A stretch of DNA of 64,000 nucleotides from Symbiopectobacterium purcellii (lineage in GTDB: Bacteria > Pseudomonadota > Gammaproteobacteria > Enterobacterales > Enterobacteriaceae): contig NZ_CP081864.1 of the NCBI RefSeq assembly GCF_019797845.1, positions 3,224,001-3,288,000 on the forward strand. The letters run 5' to 3'. The translations under genes were made by a program, and so were the position numbers. The notes beneath the pieces were generated by a model that was not told the origin of the DNA, made no database searches, and saw only the letters and a program-made list of their open reading frames with translations. This document shows positions 1-10,343 of this stretch, piece after piece; position 1 is the stretch's first letter, and every line of letters begins with the position of its first letter.

Positions 1-948
1 GGTCTACGTACAACAAAGCTCTCAAGCTGCGCGGGTCTCTGACAATATGGCTGGATGAGTCGTCCGTTTCTGCATGGACGGAGAAAACAACGCCTGAACG
101 GCGTGGCCGGCCGCGTCACTACTCAGATATGGCTATCACCACTGTTCTGATGATGAAACGCGTGTTTGGCCTTTCGCTAAGGGCTTTACAGGGCTTCGTT
201 GACTCCATTTTTAAACTGATGGGGCTGCCGCTAAGATGCCCAGACTACTCGCTGCTCAGCAAGCGAGCAAAGACCGTTAAAATCAGCATAAAAACGCCGA
301 CCCGTGGTGAAATCTCCCATCTGGTCATTGACGCAACCGGCCTGAAGGTCTTTGGCGAAGGCGAATGGAAAGTCCGGCAGCATGGTGCAGAAAGACGGCG
401 GGTGTGGCGTAAGCTGCATCTGGCCACAGACAGTGTGACGCATGAAATTATCTGTGCTGATTTGTCACTCAGCGGCACGACTGATGCTCAGGCTCTACCG
501 GGCCTGATAAACCAGACCCACCGGAAAATCAGGGAAGCGTCGGCTGACGGCGCTTACGATACCCGCTACTGTCATGATGTGCTGCTGAGGAAGAGGATAA
601 AGCCTCTTATTCCTCCACGACGTGGTGCGCAATATTGGCCAGACCGATACCATGAGCGTAATCACGCGGTTGCGGATCAGCGTCTAAGCGGCAGTAACGA
701 TGTCTGGAAAAAGAAAGTGGGCTATCATAGACGCTCAGTGGCTGAAACAGCGATATTCCGGTTCAAAACGCTTCTGGGCGATCATCTAAGTCTACGTGAC
801 TATGATGCGCAGGTAGGTGAGGCAATGGCGATGGTCAAAGCGCTTAACAAAATGACGCTGTTAGGCATGCCGAACAGCATCCGGATCGCATAACAATCGA
901 TCTGCTAGGGGAGCTGTAGTCACAAGTTCTGATTTATTCAACAAAGCC
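1..948 (+). mobile_element. IS903-like insertion sequence (IS5 family), left end outside window
   Basis: The element is cut by the left edge of the window. Its right end is the 18-bp terminal repeat at 931-948, which reads gatttattcaacaaagcc, the reverse complement of the IS903 inverted repeat as I know it. The nine bases after it (949-957) are the expected position of a 9-bp target duplication, but the left copy lies outside the window. The element sits directly behind the 3' end of the broken restriction-modification gene, whose last codons it has removed. Confidence 0.9.
3..893 (+). CDS. IS903-like transposase, N-terminus cut by window edge
   Basis: This is a DDE transposase of the IS5 family, IS903 group, catalysing cut-and-paste movement of its own element. 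The frame is open from base 3, before the first ATG at 129, and reads through a stretch (YNKAL...GSLTIWLDES) typical of IS903 residues about 12 onward, so only some ten residues are missing. Acidic catalytic positions lie in the LVIDATGLKVFG, ADGAYDTRYC and RRSVAETAIFR segments. About 296 residues are visible against roughly 307 for IS903. No frameshift or stop was seen, so the enzyme may be functional if the missing start is intact. Confidence 0.9.
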   Translation, partial: STYNKALKLRGSLTIWLDESSVSAWTEKTTPERRGRPRHYSDMAITTVLMMKRVFGLSLRALQGFVDSIFKLMGLPLRCPDYSLLSKRAKTVKISIKTPTRGEISHLVIDATGLKVFGEGEWKVRQHGAERRRVWRKLHLATDSVTHEIICADLSLSGTTDAQALPGLINQTHRKIREASADGAYDTRYCHDVLLRKRIKPLIPPRRGAQYWPDRYHERNHAVADQRLSGSNDVWKKKVGYHRRSVAETAIFRFKTLLGDHLSLRDYDAQVGEAMAMVKALNKMTLLGMPNSIRIA

Positions 949-1980
949 CATAAAAATCATCTTTACCTCATTGAGAGTAAAGTAAAGAACCAGTATCAAT
1001 AGTCGCTTTATATGGCTCAACTGTTTCGTAGTTTAAATGTAAGTCAGCCAGATCACGACCAGCTTTAGCGTAGCTCAAAAAATCCTCATATTTCTTCACA
1101 CATGGAATACGCGGAAGCTCTTTAGATAAATTATCAATATATCGATCAATGTAATTTTTATTATTCAATAGTGCATGTGTATAATAAAAAACATCCAATT
1201 TGCTAATAGATTTTTCATTATAAAAATTGCAAAAATGCATCAATCCAAAATCAGAAATGGCATCCCTTCTAGATACTTTATTAAAAGATTTACTGCATTG
1301 ACTCTTATAAAAAAGGTCTTCAGTCTTACTAGAGGGCTCCGAATCGTCGTAGATATATAGTGGAAAACATTGTCCTTTAGATATCATCTCATAGTCTGGT
1401 ATTGTATTTACAATAATAGCACTGAATTTTTTGGTCGCACCTCTACCTATAACACAAATTACAAGATTATCTGAATCTTTCTCAGGAAATATTTGAGGGA
1501 TCTGATAAACCCTCTCATTTAATTGGCGATTAAAATAAAGCCAAGATTTCGTATATGGTCTATACATCGACATTCTTATGTTGTCTGGGTTTAAATCTAT
1601 AACCTTACCTTTTCTTAAGCTTTCTTTTAAGTTTGCCGTCCAACTAATATTCTCTGGATTATTGTCAATAAAACCAGACAAATCCTTATCATTTATATTT
1701 GACAAGCCTGTCAATCGACCTCTATCACGATTGTACGTCGCAATTAGCTTCATGATGTTTGTCTCTAGAGATTTTTTTGAATACTGATAACACCATGAGT
1801 CTCTGGTCGTTAGAATCCCTTGAGAAAAATTCACAAAAATCGAAACTGAACTTTTGTCTTTTTTATTACCTATCTCAATAAAGTCACTAAAACTATCATC
1901 ACGCTGATTAAGCCAGTCATTATTAGAATCAGGTGTAATGACCTGCCACCCATGAACTTTTTCAATACCATTGATACTAG

Positions 1981-2825
1981 GGCCTGTTGACAATCATCGC
2001 CAAGAACCTGTTTTTTTGTAAAAGAATCTGTTTACATTCTGTCTTTTTTGGAAAAGCAGAATGCCAAGATTGATGCTCAGTGATGACCAATACGAACGGA
2101 TTAGCCCGTTTTTGCCGGGAAAGGATTCGGAGCCGGGACGAACAGCAGCAGATAATCGGCTTTTTGTCGAAGCGGTTTTATGGATCGCCCGAACTGGAAG
2201 CCCATGGAGAGATTTACCACCCGATTTCGGACTCTGGAACAGTGTGTACAAACGCTTTGCCAGATGGTCACGGGCAGAAATATGGCATTCCGTTTTTGCT
2301 GAACTTGCGGGCGATGCCGATTTCGAGGAAATCTTCATCGACAGCACTATCGTACGGGTTCATCAGCATGCAGCGGGCGCTCCCAAAAAAACGGTGACCA
2401 GTCGATTGGTCGTTCTCGCGGGGGATTGACAACCAAGATTCACGCTCTGGTTGATGGGCTGGGCATGCTTGCCCGTTTTAGTTTGACTGGTGGTCAAAAG
2501 AGCGACACCAGAGAAGCATTGCCTTTACTTGGTGAATTGAAACCTTCAAGCTTGGCTGCAGACAAAGCCTACGATACGAATGTGATTCTACAATATCTGG
2601 AGTCGGTAGGCATTCAGGCTGTCATCCCCAGCAAAGAGAATCGCCGTGAGCAACGCCCACTGGACAAACATCTTTACGCTTCACGCAATTTGATCGAACG
2701 TTTCTTTTGCCGTATCAAGCAATTTCGACGCGTAGCTACACGCTTCGACAAACTCTCAAAACGCTTCGCATCATTCGTTGCGCTCGCTGCTGCATTCGTC
2801 TGGCTGTGTTAATTGTCAACAGCCC
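1981..2825 (+). mobile_element. IS5-family insertion sequence with split transposase, inserted in CTAG
   Basis: The 845-bp element is bounded by near-perfect 15-bp inverted repeats, ggcctgttgacaatc on the left and gggctgttgacaatt read inward from the right. It is flanked on both sides by CTAG (1977-1980 and 2826-2829). Joining the flanks at one CTAG restores the interrupted restriction gene in frame, which fixes both ends and the target duplication. The layout of two overlapping transposase frames fits the IS427-like subgroup of the IS5 family. Confidence 0.9.
2061..2812 (+). CDS. IS5-family transposase made by frameshifting (OrfA 2061-2429, OrfB 2426-2812)
   Basis: OrfA (122 codons) begins MPRLMLSDDQYERISPFLPG and carries the first catalytic aspartate in FIDSTIVRVHQH. 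OrfB carries the second aspartate (ADKAYDT) and the glutamate (LIERFFCRIKQFR). The frames join at a run of seven A at 2385-2391. A -1 shift there gives AGAPKKNGDQSIGRSRGGLTTKIH-like reading with no gap in the family consensus. In this IS group such a run is normally the site of programmed frameshifting or transcript slippage, so the split need not be inactivating. Confidence 0.85.
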
Positions 2826-5800
2826 CTAGCAAAATCAGAAATCTTCTCCAGTTTTTCCTCACGAGTCAAATAGTCACCAATATCATGGAAATAAATCTGC
2901 CCAGTTTGGGCTGCAGCAGGATTCTTCACCAGAATAGCAATAACAATCGGAGTTCTGGTTCCCTGCCCAAAAACGTTATCTTTTTCCTTGCGGCGAACTT
3001 CTCCTGACGTTCTCGCATTTCCCCTCAAATGGAAAAAATACAAACTACTGAACTCTTCCGCCAGACACTTACGCAGTCCATCAGCAGAGTTAGAGTCGAT
3101 ATATCCGCCATTAGTCACAAAACCGACAACACCTTGTTCTCCAATACGGTCACTTGCCCAGCGAATAGCCCGAATATAAGAGTCATATAAGTTTTTTTGC
3201 AGTGTTGCTGATGAATACTCTGCATACGTATCGGATATCCTCTTATCTAAATGAGGGTAGCTAATATTCTGGTTATTATCATTCTCTGATCTCTGACCCG
3301 CTGAATAAGGTGGATTCCCGATGATAACCCGAATATCCAGTGCCTTCTGCCGCTTACGGCGTTCACTGTTATCAACCAGAACTTCACTGACCAGGTCATC
3401 CTTCTCATACATTTCAAAGGTATCTGTCAGACAAATTCCTTCAAACGGCGTGTACTCTAATTCTTCAGTGATACCGTGATACACCGCTTCAATATTAATT
3501 GCCGCAATGTAATAGGCTAACAGGACAATTTCGTTGGCATGGATTTCATTTTTAAACTTGTAAGCCAGTTTATCTGACGGGATCAAACCACTTTGCAGCA
3601 AGCGGGTGATGAACGTACCGGTTCCGGTGAACGGATCAAGAATATGCACACCTTTGTCGGCCAGCGTCTGTCCGAACTCCTGTATCAGTACGTCATTCAC
3701 ACTGTGAATAATAAAATCGACCACCTCGACAGGGGTATACACAATCCCCAAGCGCTCCGTCATTCTCGGGAAGGCGTTCCGGAAGAACTTGTCGTACAGC
3801 TGCACGATAATCTGCTGCTTACCTTCTGCGGTGGTGATGCCATCAGCCCGCATTTTTACCGACTCATAGAAGCTGTTCAGTGTGCTGGCTTCTTTTTCAA
3901 GATGATGCTCCTGCAACGTGTTCAGCACGTTCTGCATAGCCATACTCATCGGGTTATGGTCAGTGAAATTGTAATCCGCAAATAGAGCATCAAAGACCGG
4001 CTTGGTTATCAGGTGCTGTGCCAGCATTTCAATGATTTCATCGTCGGAAACGCTGTTATTCAGATCATCACGCAGTTCATCCGCAAATGCCCTGAACGCG
4101 CTGATTTCAGCCGTATTAGCGGGATTTTCCAGAATACCGTGGATCCGGTCGATATGGGTGCGGGCAATTTTGGCAATATCGTTCGCCCAGTCTTCCCAAT
4201 GATGCCGGTTACCGCATTTTTTAACGATTTTTGCGTACAGGGCACGCTCAATCTCACCGACAGAAAACTCAATATCAAATTGTTCAGGATCGGGACTAAC
4301 TGCTGAACCGATACCACTGCTTTTACGCGCCTTGCCTGCCAGCTCGGATTTTTTCGTCTGCCGCTTAATTTTCTTAACGACTTTATCGGCAACAGCGATC
4401 ACTTCCATTCTGCCGGTGTCTTTCCCGTTAAACTCCAGCTTGTTGATCATGGCATCAAAGCGGTCATCATGCGCCCTGAGCACATTCAGTACCTGCCAGA
4501 CAACACGGTAGGCCTGATTATTGTTTAAGGCATTTTCCGGTTCTTCTCCGGCGGGAATGACAACAGGCAGAATGACGTAGCCCAGCTCTTTACCCTCAGC
4601 ACGGCGCATAACACGCCCAACAGACTGCACCACATCCACCTGAGAGCTTCTCGGCGTGAGAAACAACACCGCATCCAGAGAAGGCACATCCACACCTTCA
4701 GATAAACAACGGACGTTGGACAATATCCTGCAGGTATTGTCCGGTGTCTCTTCTTTCAGCCACTCAATTTTGGACTTCTTCTGCGTGGCATTCATGGCGC
4801 CGTCAACGTGCTGAACCTGACACTGAAGCATTAATGCCGGATCAATTTCCTTATCCGGCACGATTTCCCTAAGATGCTCAATCTCTGATGCCTGATAGGC
4901 CTCAACCACTGCTCCGAACATTTCCGTGATCAGTTTAGAGCTGACCTTGTGCGCCTTTCCGCGAAAATCTTTTTCTATCACCTGACAGAAGGCCACCGCC
5001 CGTTTCATCGCCTCAGGATGAACACCGTCTGTACCCGCCAGCCCCTGTTTTGCCAGTGCTTTCCAGCAACCGACAATTTTTGCCGCATCATCCACTTTGA
5101 GCTGATTATTTTCATCTCTCAAAAGGGACTGGATACGGCGGCTGATATGGCTTTCTTCTACAGCAAGCACAATGACTTTGTAGTCGCAAAGAATGCCCAG
5201 TTGGACGGCTTTAGAAAACGTAATGACATATAAATCTTCACCGAACCACTTTTCATTATTCATAGAATATACGTTTTCTACACCCTCGGTATTTTCAGCT
5301 TCGTCACTATAAATACGCGGGGTTGCCGTCATATATAGCCGTTTGTTACCGGCGATATAAGCGTTGTCGTGAATACGGACAAAAGCAGATTCATTATCAC
5401 CTTCAAAGGTCGCGCCCGTTGTACGGTGCGCTTCATCGCAAATGATGAAATCAAACACAGGGAAGCCCAGTTTTTGCGCCTGATGAATAACCTCAACAGA
5501 GTGATAGGTAGAAAACACCACGTTCATTTATGGCTGCCTATCACTGCCGAAAATATCAGGCTGATTAAAGGCTTTTACGAGACTGTCCGCATTTGTGGTC
5601 GCCGGATATTTCAGGTCACTAATGCCGACGACAACATTGTCATCATGGTTTTTCTTACCGACATCACTGTCAGAGCAGACGGCAAAACAGCGCAGGTCAA
5701 CCAGTGTATCCTGTGTCCATTCATCCAGCGTCTGACTCAGCAATGCCAGACTCGGAACAAGGAACAGGACCGTTTTACCCCTTCCGGCAACGGCTTCAGC

Positions 5801-6576
5801 GATACGTAGCGACGTGAACGTCTTTCCTGTGCCGCAGGCCATGATAAGTTTTCCGCGATCGGCGGTCGTAAGCCCTCTTTTAACGGCTTCCAGCGCGGGT
5901 ATCTGATGAGCTCGGAGCTGTTTTTTTGCTTTCATCACCGGTTTATATGCCGGATCAAAATCAAACTGTGACCAGTCCAGTGCGCTTTGTTCAAGGTCAG
6001 TCAGGCTTAATGCGGTAACAGGAACAGCCTTGTCCCGCAACATGTTTTTGGCTTCTTCCGTCCAGTTATCCGTGGAGGCGACGATATACCGGAGTGTAAA
6101 ATACTTTTTATCAGAAGCAGCCAGAAAGCTATCAATGTCCTTTTTTGCGATTTTAGTCTGATTGTAGTTTTTACACTGAATAGCATGAAACTCACCGGTT
6201 TTGGTCACTGCCACCAAATCAATACCGGCGTCTTTTTTAGTCGTAATGCCAACAGCATCACCGTACTGGGCAATCCATCCTGCATAACTGAGGACATCGC
6301 TGTACAGCTCAGCATATTTAGGTTCGTGAAGGAAATACTGAACACAAAGGTTTTCAAAGGTCGTACCTTTGTCACGCTGTGTCGGTGAGGCGAGTTCAAT
6401 TTTCGTCAGTAACTCAGAGAGCGCATTAATTATTCATATCCTTGTTATGCTTTATTTAACTGGTTTGAACAGGTAAAAACGGTCATTCTTTTGTTAGAGA
6501 ACTCTCCGACGATGGACTACACACATGGCTTACCATCTCAAGTTTGGTGTTAGCGAAGCGAAACACACCGAGAAAA

Positions 6577-7147
6577 TTAAGACGCCGGAGTCTCAGGGAA
6601 AGGCAAAAAAATAAGTCGTGCCATGAGTTTGCTCATGTTGTGCCGATGCTTCTCAGTGTTCCGTTTCAGCGGTTCGAAATATAGACGATTTAAGTCGCTG
6701 GTAACACTGGTATCGAAGCTGTTCTCGCTGGTCTGACGAACAGCGATATACCTTCCAGCGAGAGAAAGAAACAGAAGTAAACTGAAAATTTTTAAATGTG
6801 CAAGCGACATTCTGGCAACTGGTAAGGTCTTCATTATGCGAAATCTGTGCCATAAGAGGTGAGGATGAATTTTGCCTTGCCCTTGTCTGTTGACAGGCTG
6901 GCGTTGAGTACAACCAGCATTTGCGTCACCAGGCCTTGGCTCGCTTTACAGGCAAAAATGTAGATATAGCTGTAGATGGTTGAAGAACACCAACCAAATT
7001 GAACCTGTTTGAGGCCTTGGAAATCATGCGTTTAATAGTAGCCACCCTGCTGCCAAAAGCCTCAAGAAAAACATTAGAAAAATTAACGAGATAAAATGGT
7101 TGCTCCACAAGTTTCGTTATGACTTGTTCAATTTCTACGGCGTTCAT
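6577..7147 (-). pseudogene. Remnant of N-terminal part of a class I DNA methyltransferase/Type IIL-like enzyme
   Basis: The start reads MNAVEIEQVITKLVEQPF followed by FLEAFGSR..TIKRM and VGVLQ. I recognise this as the N-terminus of the large MmeI/YeeA-like adenine methyltransferases. The similarity continues in shifted frames: KGKAKFILTSYGTDF near 6845-6885, ending in a stop, then FLSLAGRYIAV..SVTSDLNRLYFE and a RHNMSKLMARLIF stretch near 6590-6780. At least two frameshifts and a stop separate the pieces, and nothing of the catalytic methylase domain (no NPPY) survives. Family identification is from memory of the motif pattern. It lies directly upstream of the broken Type ISP gene on the same strand, suggesting a defence-island context. 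Confidence 0.65.
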
Positions 7148-7436
7148 TTGCGTACAGATCTCGATTGGCATGTGACCGCCCTGCCGCTACTGGTGTGCAG
7201 TGAACTCATGTCAAATCCCAGGTTTTCTTGAAAATTTTTGACCGTAAGTTTAACAGAATGGAACCCGGTTCTATAGCAGGTTCAGTCTCAGTTTCAAGTT
7301 TCACAAGGCCCTGCTACCTATTTATGACCAGAACTGTAGGTTCAAGAAAAGACTTCAAGCAGATGCTGAAACTTTCATGACACTTGAAGGGCGGCCTTAT
7401 CATTACTTATAAGGTAGCGCGGATTGATTATTTACA
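7148..7436. other. Non-coding stretch, nothing recognised
   Basis: The 289 bases between the methyltransferase remnant and the antitoxin gene show no convincing coding frame, hairpin terminator or terminal inverted repeat. A toxin gene expected beside the antitoxin is not seen here. Confidence 0.5.
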
Positions 7437-7862
7437 TCATTGTTCCTGACAATCCTGCAACATCTGCAGATTGCTCCAAAAATCCTCATCAGTACCAAAT
7501 ACGGCAGCAAGAACTCGAGCCTCATCATCCGTAAGACGACGCAAACCGCAGATAATATCGTCAATATACTGCTTGCAGATACCCATAGCTTCCGCCAGTT
7601 CATCATGAGACATGTTCAGCGGTTTTAAGAATTCTTCTGTCAGCATTTCTCCCACTGTCACAGGCCCGGCAGTATCTGCTTTTGTGTAGTATGCAAGAAT
7701 CTCAGAACGCCCCTGCTCATACGTCAGCTCACCTGAAATAATACATGCCTTAACGGACTCGTACAGTGGCGTACCCCTGGGGTCCATTCCTTCTAGTCTC
7801 AGGGAAGCCTCTGCTTTGCGGAAGCCCTCAATGCGTAACCGTGAATAGGGAGTACTGGACAT
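7437..7862 (-). CDS. VbhA-like/HigA-like fused antitoxin, no partner toxin seen
   Basis: The 141-residue protein has two parts. Residues about 5-60 (SLRLEGMDP..., YESVKACIISGELTYEQGRSEILAYY) resemble the short VbhA-type antitoxin fold with its G-E-(I/L)-T signature. Residues about 68-138 (TVGEMLTEEFLKPLNMSHDELAEAMG...) are a HigA/VapI-type HTH with the usual five-helix layout ending in FWSNLQ. HigA antitoxins bind their own promoter and neutralise an upstream RNase HigB. No higB- or fic-like frame is found in the 400 bases on either side, so it is an orphan here. The fusion assignment of the N-terminal part is inference from motif pattern. Confidence 0.7.
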   Translation of the reverse strand: MSSTPYSRLRIEGFRKAEASLRLEGMDPRGTPLYESVKACIISGELTYEQGRSEILAYYTKADTAGPVTVGEMLTEEFLKPLNMSHDELAEAMGICKQYIDDIICGLRRLTDDEARVLAAVFGTDEDFWSNLQMLQDCQEQ

Positions 7863-7944
7863 GGTTTTTCCTTTGAGTTGCAGGAGTAAAGTTCGCTCAG
7901 TGAAAGCGTCAGTTCACGCTACCTCGTTAACTGACACTCGTGAT

Positions 7945-9052
7945 TCAAGATTTATTATTGCCGGATAAGCTATCTCCGGCAAAATCATCATGCTCGCGGT
8001 TATCCCGACGAGTAGCTGTTTGTTTACGTATCTGAGTTGCCAACTCCCCTCCAATAGTCTGTTGGACACGAGAAGAATTGCCACTTCGCTTTATTGTCTG
8101 GTACTCAGCAGCGCCGTTAGCCATAATGCTTCCCATATGGCTTGCCATGCGGCCAGCACGCGAGAAGGATGCAGCAAAACCTTCGCTTCCCCCACTGGAG
8201 CTAACTTTACCGGATGGTTGCTCTCCCGACGAGTCTAAAGAACCGGTATCTTCACCGCCACCAATTAATCCACCGGAACCCGACTCTTCGGCCATGGCAG
8301 CTTGCGCAGACTCGAACGCTGCTTTTAATGCAGAGGCTCCACCGCTGACTTGAGCTGATGCCTCCATTGCCATTGCCCCAGCACCGCTGATGGCAGTAGC
8401 GGCAGCGCCGGTAATCATACCCGCCCCAAAACCACCAACCCCTTGTAAAGACGCCCCTCCAACAACACCTGATAACAACAGTGGCAACTTATTAGTTAAT
8501 ACTAATGGGATAATTGACGCCAGAAGCAAAACGATAAGGCTATTAAGATCAGGAACATCATTTTTAATAACAGAAAAGTATTGATCTATAAATGATTGTC
8601 CAATCCCAATAATTAATGTCATCGTGAATAATTGAATGCCAATCGATAAAACAGTTCGTAAGTAATTAGTTGCTATATCAGAGGTCCATTTCGAACCACC
8701 AAACCCAAGCAATATAACTCCTACATAACATAACACCCATGCAGAAACCAACATGATTAGCATATTTATCGCTATAAGGGACATCACTACCAGAACGATT
8801 ATCGCGACTGTTATCATAATGGTAGATATCATTGGCGACCAAATTGATGCGGCTGAACTGACCTTTGTTAATATCGCAAACGCCATATCAACTATGCTTG
8901 AGGGCGAAATACCAGTACTTATTCCTAAAGCGTTTGCTGCAAGTTGTCTCATTGAATTAATTATGGATTGCGATATGGGTGGGCCGTTGATTAAAAGATA
9001 ATAAAAAAAACCAATGACGGCAAAAAAGCGAACTATTTCAGCAAGTACGCCT
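7945..9052 (-). pseudogene. trbL: TrbL/VirB6-type conjugative transfer protein, 5' end removed by an IS3 element
   Basis: The frame is open from the IS boundary at 9052 to a stop at 7945, about 368 codons. It has several membrane segments (GVLAEIVRFFAVIGFFYYLL; IMITVAIIVLVVMSLIAINML; a long one near LIVLLLASIIPLVL). These are followed by a Gly/Ala-rich region and a hydrophilic Ser/Gly/Glu-rich tail ending RDNREHDDFAGDSLSGNNKS. This is the layout of TrbL, the polytopic inner-membrane component of type IV conjugation machinery. The N-terminal export region is missing. No other transfer gene is present, so it marks a former conjugative or mobilisable element. Confidence 0.75.
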
Positions 9053-9131
9053 TGAACCGCTATCGGTTTGTTAGACAGCTCAGAATCATTTAAAATGACT
9101 TAAAAAAGAGGTATGAATCGCTACGGGTAAT

Positions 9132-9956
9132 CTAGACACTTTCGAGTCGTTGATAATACTGCTGTTCATATTCATTCGGCGACACCTGATTGCTCTAACC
9201 ATGTCGACGCCTGCTGTTATAAAACATTTCGATGTAATCAAAAATATCGCTTCGGGCTTCCTCCCGCGTTCCGTAGATCCTTTTATTTATCCGCTCACGC
9301 TTGAGAAGCTGGAAAAAATTTTCGGCAACGGCGTTATCATGACAGTTGCCGCGTCTACTCATGCTACCTTCCAGACCATGTGACTTCAGGAATGACTGCC
9401 ACTCGTGGCTAGTATATTGACTGCCTTGGTCTGAATGTATCAACACCTGTTTTTGCGGATTACGCCTCCACAGCGCCATTAGCAATGCGTTCAGCACGAT
9501 GTCCTTCGTCATTCTGGCCTGCATCGACCAGCCAATGATTTTACGGGAAAACAGGTCGACCACTACCGCAAGATATAACCAACCTTCATGTGTTTTAACA
9601 TACGTAATATCTGTCACCCAGCGTTCATCCGGTGCCATCGGGTTAAATTGTCTCTGGAGCTTGTTGGGTGTCACAATGCTCGCTTCGCTTTTGTACGATC
9701 TTGGACTGCGATAACCGACTTGAGCCTTTATTCCTGCACCGTGCATCAGACGCCAGACCCGGTTCGCCCCACACTGTTCACCGGTATCACGTAAATCCAG
9801 GTGAATTTTGTGATAGCCATATACACACCCAGATTCAAGCCAAAACTGCTTAATCAGCCCGGTCAGCTTCTGGTCTGTGTGGTATCGCCGTGAATGGGGT
9901 TGCTGAAGCCAGGCATAGAAACCACTCGGATGAACATCCAAAACACGGCAGAGCAA
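9132..9956 (-). pseudogene. IS3-family transposase OrfB with premature TAG
   Basis: This is the catalytic half of an IS3-family transposase with an integrase core fold. The DDE triad is visible in WVTDITY, LIHSDQGSQY and ENFFQLLKRE. The frame is open upstream of the first ATG (YVFIRDNSRDFPVR...), as expected for expression by -1 frameshift from OrfA at the A7 run 10034-10040. A TAG after FYNSRRRHG (codon ending at 9195) cuts the protein. Reading on gives SNQVSPNEYEQQYYQRLESV and the natural stop at 9132. The loss is 22 C-terminal codons, so activity is doubtful but not excluded. Confidence 0.75.
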
Positions 9957-10000
9957 ACGAACCGGAAAGTCACGACTGTTGTCACGGATAAAGACGTACC

Positions 10001-10279
10001 TCAGTCGGACAGCTTTGCGAAGTACGCCGCGGCTTTTTTTAATATATCTCGTTCATCCGTAACCCGTTTCAATTCTTTCTGGAGCCGTCGGATCTCGGCC
10101 TGAGCATCTGACTGTTCCTGATTGGCCGAAGAATCTGGGCCATACTTCTTTATCCACGCATAAAGACTGTGAGTGGTGATATCAAGGCGTGTTGCCACGC
10201 TTGCAACGGAATGACCACGATCAACAACCTGTTTGACTGCTTCAATTTTAAACTCGTCGGGATAACGCTTGCCGCTCAT
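10001..10279 (-). CDS. IS3-family transposase OrfA
   Basis: This 92-residue protein begins MSGKRYPDEFKIEAVKQV and carries the helix-turn-helix of IS3 OrfA proteins (SVASVATRLDITTHSLYAWIKKYG). A leucine-zipper-like coiled coil follows (AQAEIRRLQKELKRVTDERDILKKA) and is used for multimerisation and for binding the terminal repeats. The slippery A7G run (10034-10040 on this strand), just before the OrfA stop, is the expected site where a fraction of ribosomes shift into OrfB to make the full transposase. Confidence 0.85.
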   Translation of the reverse strand: MSGKRYPDEFKIEAVKQVVDRGHSVASVATRLDITTHSLYAWIKKYGPDSSANQEQSDAQAEIRRLQKELKRVTDERDILKKAAAYFAKLSD

Positions 10280-10343
10280 GGGTACCTCTTTTTTAAGTCA
10301 TTTTAAATGACTCTGAGCTGTCTAACAAACCGATAGCGGTTCA

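Larger units (their letters stand above)
968..6437 (-). pseudogene. Broken Type ISP-like restriction-modification gene (Mrr nuclease, SF2 helicase, N6 DNA methylase)
   Basis: The intact ancestor would encode about 1,540 residues with the single-chain LlaGI-like layout: DNA cleavage, translocation and adenine methylation in one protein. Visible in order are an Mrr-type nuclease (AGIDLVAV...HAIQCK, near 6165-6230), Walker A GTGKT (near 5830), DEAH box (near 5440), helicase motif VI QSVGRVMRR (near 4610), methylase motif I DPFTGTGTF (near 3635), NPPY (near 3315), and the recognition-domain part YRPYTKSWLYF (1520-1570). Four lesions are seen. The ATG at 6437 with its AAGGA ribosome site is one base out of frame with the body. 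A TAA at 5528-5530 lies in frame. An IS5-family element occupies 1981-2825. The 3' end frameshifts near 970-985 and stops at the IS903-like element. Removing the IS and one CTAG copy restores the frame exactly (DFA-SINGIEKVHGW). Confidence 0.85.
9053..10343 (-). mobile_element. IS3-family insertion sequence with 61-bp terminal inverted repeats
   Basis: The 1,291-bp element starts and ends with TGAACCGCTATCGG. The inverted repeats at 9053-9113 and 10283-10343 match at 60 of 61 positions. OrfA and OrfB are on the minus strand. The three bases outside each end differ (cct on the left, tac on the right), so there is no target duplication. Both flanking genes, trbL and the integrase, are cut exactly at its ends, which suggests a deletion between element copies or from the element outward. 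Confidence 0.85.

Noticed and set aside
1994..2347. A 117-codon minus-strand frame within the IS5 element
   Set aside because: It is opposite the transposase OrfA and has no family resemblance.
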